Assembly: GCA_020465985.1 (NCBI GenBank)
Contig: JAANYP010001767.1
Span: 39,876-103,875 of the forward strand
DNA from: Centrapalus pauciflorus
Lineage: Eukaryota > Streptophyta > Magnoliopsida > Asterales > Asteraceae
DNA: 64,000 nt
Reading direction: 5' to 3'
Position 1 is the first letter of the stretch. The number at the start of each line of letters is the position of its first letter. The translations under genes were made by a program, and so were the position numbers. Positions 60,868-64,000 of this stretch are shown here, in pieces. Under the pieces are notes generated by a model. It ran no database searches, was not told where the DNA came from, and saw only the letters and a list, made by a program, of their open reading frames with translations.

Positions 60868-62019
60868 TGTAACATCCGTCATTTCAACCTGGTACGTGAA
60901 ATTATTTTAGTGGATAAATAATTTATTAATATTGGGTTGGTCCAATTATATCCCGTTTCGTGGATTGATACGTGTCGGGATTGGGGCATGCGTGTCATCG
61001 GGTTATAATTTTAATGAACGGATTATATTTTTGGGATCGTGGGATTAAATGGGTTAAATGGGCATTAATAGTGAAAATGTGATATCGGGTTCGGATTAAT
61101 GGGTTCGGGACCGGTTGGGATAGGGACGTACTTATATGTTTATCTCTTCACTTCTTCCTTATCCATTTCTTGAGAGCCTAAAAGTGTATGTGTGTGAATT
61201 GTGTGAAGAACTCCAGCAAAGTGAAGCCTTAAACCTAACCTTCTGCTGAAATTGAAGCTGATTCATCATCTTCATCATCTCCTTGTGTAGTGTTCTTGAG
61301 TTGTAAAAGGTAAGCTTCCTTCAATTGAGGTTCTAAATTGAGTTGTGGGTTGTGAAATGATATGAGATGATTTCCAAGCTGTAAGAGGTTATTAGTTGGT
61401 GTATTTGTGTGTATATTTGTGACTGAATTCGAGTAATTGAGGAGTATTGCTCCTGGGTTAAGGCTGAAATCGCAGGTCAAGAACAGGGGTTTCGCGGTGT
61501 CGTGGCGCGACCACCAGAGGGTCCGCGGCGCGACCAAGGGCCTGTTGGAGAAATCCGAAATTGTCTTGTGAAATGAGTTTGGGTCGTATTGGTATCGGGA
61601 TTGCTCGGGTCGTGTTTTGTTTGGGTCGGGGTCTTGTTTGGGATTGCTTTAAGTCGGGTTTTGGGTTGAGTCCGGGTATTGGTCGGGTTTCGGTTCCGTG
61701 GGGTTATCGGGTTTGAGTTGGGTTCGGATCATTGTGATTGTGTGATGTGTGTATATCCGCTGAATTGTGTTTTAATCTTCGGGATATCCGTGTGATTACA
61801 GGGACTAGCGGATCTCGAGCCGGGTTTGATCAGTGAGGCCAGACTTCGGGAAATCAATCAGGTGAGTACTCGAGACGTTTTTGTTGGTACACCCTGTGTG
61901 ACGATAGCAGTCTAATCGATCTGCATTATGGTTTAGGTAATCTTCTGAGTATTAACAAGTATTTTGATATATATGTTTAATATGTGTTTGTCTGTTATTG
62001 ATTGTGTGTTTGAACTTGA
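60868..62019 (+). repeat. LTR fragment J (chromovirus-like), cut by Copia I
   Basis: Begins TGTAACATCCG with GGTACGTGAAA, like H. Holds CGTGGCGCGACC (61501) and CGCGGCGCGACC (61524). Ends where the Copia I LTR starts. Confidence 0.6.
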
Positions 62020-62752
62020 TGTAACGTATTACAAGAAGTTCAAACATAAAGGTCAAAGATTAACTCAAGCATAAGTTAAAACATAAGTTTCATCACTTAA
62101 GTGTTTAAGTGTATTGGCTAGATTCGAATAGGTAAAGGAAGACATTCGAATCTGTGATAGATTCGAATGTATCCTTAGATTCGAATGGGCTAGATTCGAG
62201 TCTGTCAGATGGACAGATTCGAATGGGCCTTAGGCCAGATTCGAGGTTGGCCCACAACAAACTCGAATCAGGGTCTATAATTAGGGATAGACTCGAATGA
62301 TTAGAAGACTTTTTGCAGAATTCGTGAGGAATTGAGCAAGAGGCGATCTCGAGTTTATCAGCTAGGTGAGTGCCGTTTCGGAGAGAATTAGTACGTAGGA
62401 TCGTTCGTGTGTCGTTCGTTCAGCGTCTAATAGTCTCCGTGTTTCCGTTGGTTGAGAGTTGTCCGTCTAACCGTCAACGAGGATTCCGCACTCGTTCACG
62501 GATCCGCGTCTAGATAGATCTTGCAGTCGTAGACCTTACAAGTTTGAGCAAGAGGCGATCTCGAGTTTATCAGCTAGGTGAGTGCCGTTTCGGAGAGAAT
62601 TAGTACGTAGGATCGTTCGTGTGTCGTTCGTTCAGCGTCTAATAGTCTCCGTGTTTCCGTTGGTTGAGAGTTGTCCGTCTAACCGTCAACGAGGATTCCG
62701 CACTCGTTCACGGATCCGCGTCTAGATAGATCTTGCAGTCGTAGACCTTACA
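62020..62752 (+). repeat. Copia element I 5' LTR
   Basis: 733 bp with ends TGTAACG and CCTTACA. Contains TTCGAAT-type words at 62115-62300 and a 212-bp direct duplication. The start is inferred from the inverted terminal bases. Confidence 0.75.
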
Positions 62753-62755
62753 AGT
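62334..62755 (+). repeat. 212-bp tandem duplication in the LTR of I
   Basis: GAGCAAGAGGCGATCTCGAG begins at 62334 and 62546. The two units look identical throughout to CCTTACAAGT, which includes the LTR end and the first bases after it. Confidence 0.95.
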
Positions 62756-62767
62756 GGTATCAGAGCC
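62755..62767 (+). promoter_or_regulatory. Copia element I primer binding site (tRNA-Met type)
   Basis: TGGTATCAGAGCC, two bases after the LTR. Confidence 0.92.
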
Positions 62768-62999
62768 TACGGAGTGTTCTTGGTGTTCTTCGTGTTCATC
62801 AGATACATTCTAGGTTTCTTGACGCTAGTTGGACGGTTTTGCTCTCAAAAACGTGTTTTTGAGCTTAGCAAATTCGTATTCGGGAAACACTTTGTTGTTT
62901 TTCACGTTTTTGATCGAAATCATTATTTTTCATTTGAAAAATAGTGGTTTAATCTGTAAAACGTCAAAAAATCAACGTGTTAGCCGTTTTTCGAGTTTG

Positions 63000-63430
63000 C
63001 GGCGCTCGAATCTATAGGGGTTATTAGGGTTTTACTTTATTTTCGAGTCTAACCTAAATACGCTCCTTTCGAGTCAATTTCAGAGAGTTTCGAATCTACT
63101 TTGTTTCGAATCTGTTGCTTCATTCGAATAGGATCTCGAGTCTAGTTTAGTGTCGAGTTTATTTCGAATCTAGTATTATTTCGATTCTGTGCTTCGAATC
63201 TGCTGTCATTCGACTCTGCTGTGCCTTCGATTCTAAGAGCTTCGAATCTAAAGAATCCTTCGAATCTGTCATAACTTCGAATCTAAGGAGTTGTTCGAAT
63301 CTGACATAATTTCGAATCTAACTGACTTTTAAGACTTAATCGAATTTAATCTCAACAGATTTAATCTTAATTAGTTTCGAATGTATATAGATTCGAATAA
63401 GTTAATCTACATCAGTTTCGACTTAAATTA
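63000..63430 (+). repeat. TCGAA-core short-repeat array, leader of I
   Basis: About 20 copies of TTCGAATCT, TTCGAGTCT and variants at roughly 20-bp spacing with unrelated spacers, just before gag. Confidence 0.88.
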
Positions 63431-63462
63431 ATTAAGTTCAAATTCAATTTCTTTCAGAAAAG

Positions 63463-64000
63463 ATGTCAAACCTTCAGAAATTCCTTGAGATGGATCACGA
63501 AGTTGGGAAGGCAAATGCACCGCCAAAGCTGATGAAAGTTGAGGACTATTACTGGTGGAAGGACAGATTTACGGATTTTGTACGATTCAACGATATGCGC
63601 ATGTGGGTGTGCATAGATGAAGGGTACATTCCACCAGTATCTGAAGTAGAAGGCCGTCAAAAGGTTTTGTCATACCAAATGATGAAAGAGGATGACAAGA
63701 AACTATTTGAAGATGAAAACAAGGCTTTCTCAATTATCCGTATGGCTTTACCTCAAGATATCTTGCACACATTTCGGACTCAAAGGACGTCGAAGGAACT
63801 TTGGGAATCTCTCCAGAAAAGGTGTGAAGGTAATCCACGGGAAAGCGTACAGAGCTGTTGACCCAACAGTTTGCGATTTTCAAGGCTCTTAAGGATGAAC
63901 AGTTAGATGATATTATCACACGGTTCTATCATCTGATAACAGAGCTTGAAAGTCATGGCATTGAGTATTCTGACACTGACAAGAACAACAAGCTTCTTGA
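63463..64000 (+). pseudogene. Copia element I gag, partial
   Basis: ATG 63463 (MSNLQKFLEMDHEVGK). The capsid-type domain has YYWWKDRFTDFVRFND, then HTFRTQRTSKELWESL. A frameshift near 63840 moves the frame; it continues as LLTQQFAIFKALKDEQ and ITELESHGIEYSD to the window end. The pattern matches Copia UBN2-type Gag. Confidence 0.85.

Larger units (their letters stand above)
62020..64000 (+). mobile_element. Copia element I, 5' part (runs off the window)
   Basis: LTR, primer site, repeat-rich leader and gag start, on the plus strand and inserted in J. Same general design as A (a leader with a TCGAA-core array, then gag) but a different family. The 3' half is outside the window. Confidence 0.85.

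Overview
This is a eudicot nuclear window. It is AT-rich and intron-containing, and dominated by nested LTR retrotransposons with one host gene. Several details (SIRE/Maximus-type Copia elements with long 3' accessory genes, Athila-type Gypsy, the style of the accessory C-terminus) remind me of Asteraceae, but that placement is from memory and only moderately sure. There are no prokaryotic features and no CRISPR.

Layout. (1) 1-36893: a minus-strand SIRE/Maximus-like Copia element (A, about 13 kb once its insertions are removed) holds two later insertions. B (8412-18874) is a minus-strand Copia element with target duplication AGTAG. C (19411-32276) is a plus-strand Athila-type Gypsy element with target duplication GGTTT. 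Removing either one with a single copy of its duplication restores the reading frame of A. A itself sits in an older LTR fragment (G, 36894-37670). (2) 37671-39617: AT-rich spacer with two tandem Helitron-like non-autonomous elements. (3) 39618-52666: LTR fragment H abuts a 5'-truncated Copia element D. D is split by a solo LTR E (42585-51084, duplication ATTTC), and E is split by a young non-autonomous element F (43505-49257). (4) 53065-60041: a host gene on the minus strand. My nine-exon model gives a continuous 761-codon frame encoding a short NUP98-like nucleoporin with a GLEBS motif and a C-terminal autopeptidase-type domain. Its introns hold MITEs, a tandem duplication and an organelle-derived trnW copy whose anticodon reads TCA. 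(5) 60868-64000: LTR fragment J is interrupted by Copia element I, whose gag begins at 63463 and which runs off the window.

Most interesting signals. Copia A and B and Gypsy C all carry a long accessory gene in the env position whose N-terminal part looks related across the two superfamilies. In both A and C this gene is preceded by its own promoter-like stretch, leader exon and intron ending just before the ATG, as if it were an independent transcription unit. Arrays of a TCGAA-core word lie in the leader of A, the accessory intron of A, and the leader and LTR of I. A GC-rich word (GCGGCGCGACC and variants) clusters in LTRs of unrelated families and again before the internal promoter of C. 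F keeps only the coiled-coil part of Gag as an intact ORF, with no pol. Nearly all nonsense codons in the elements can be explained by C-to-T or G-to-A transitions, as expected after cytosine methylation.
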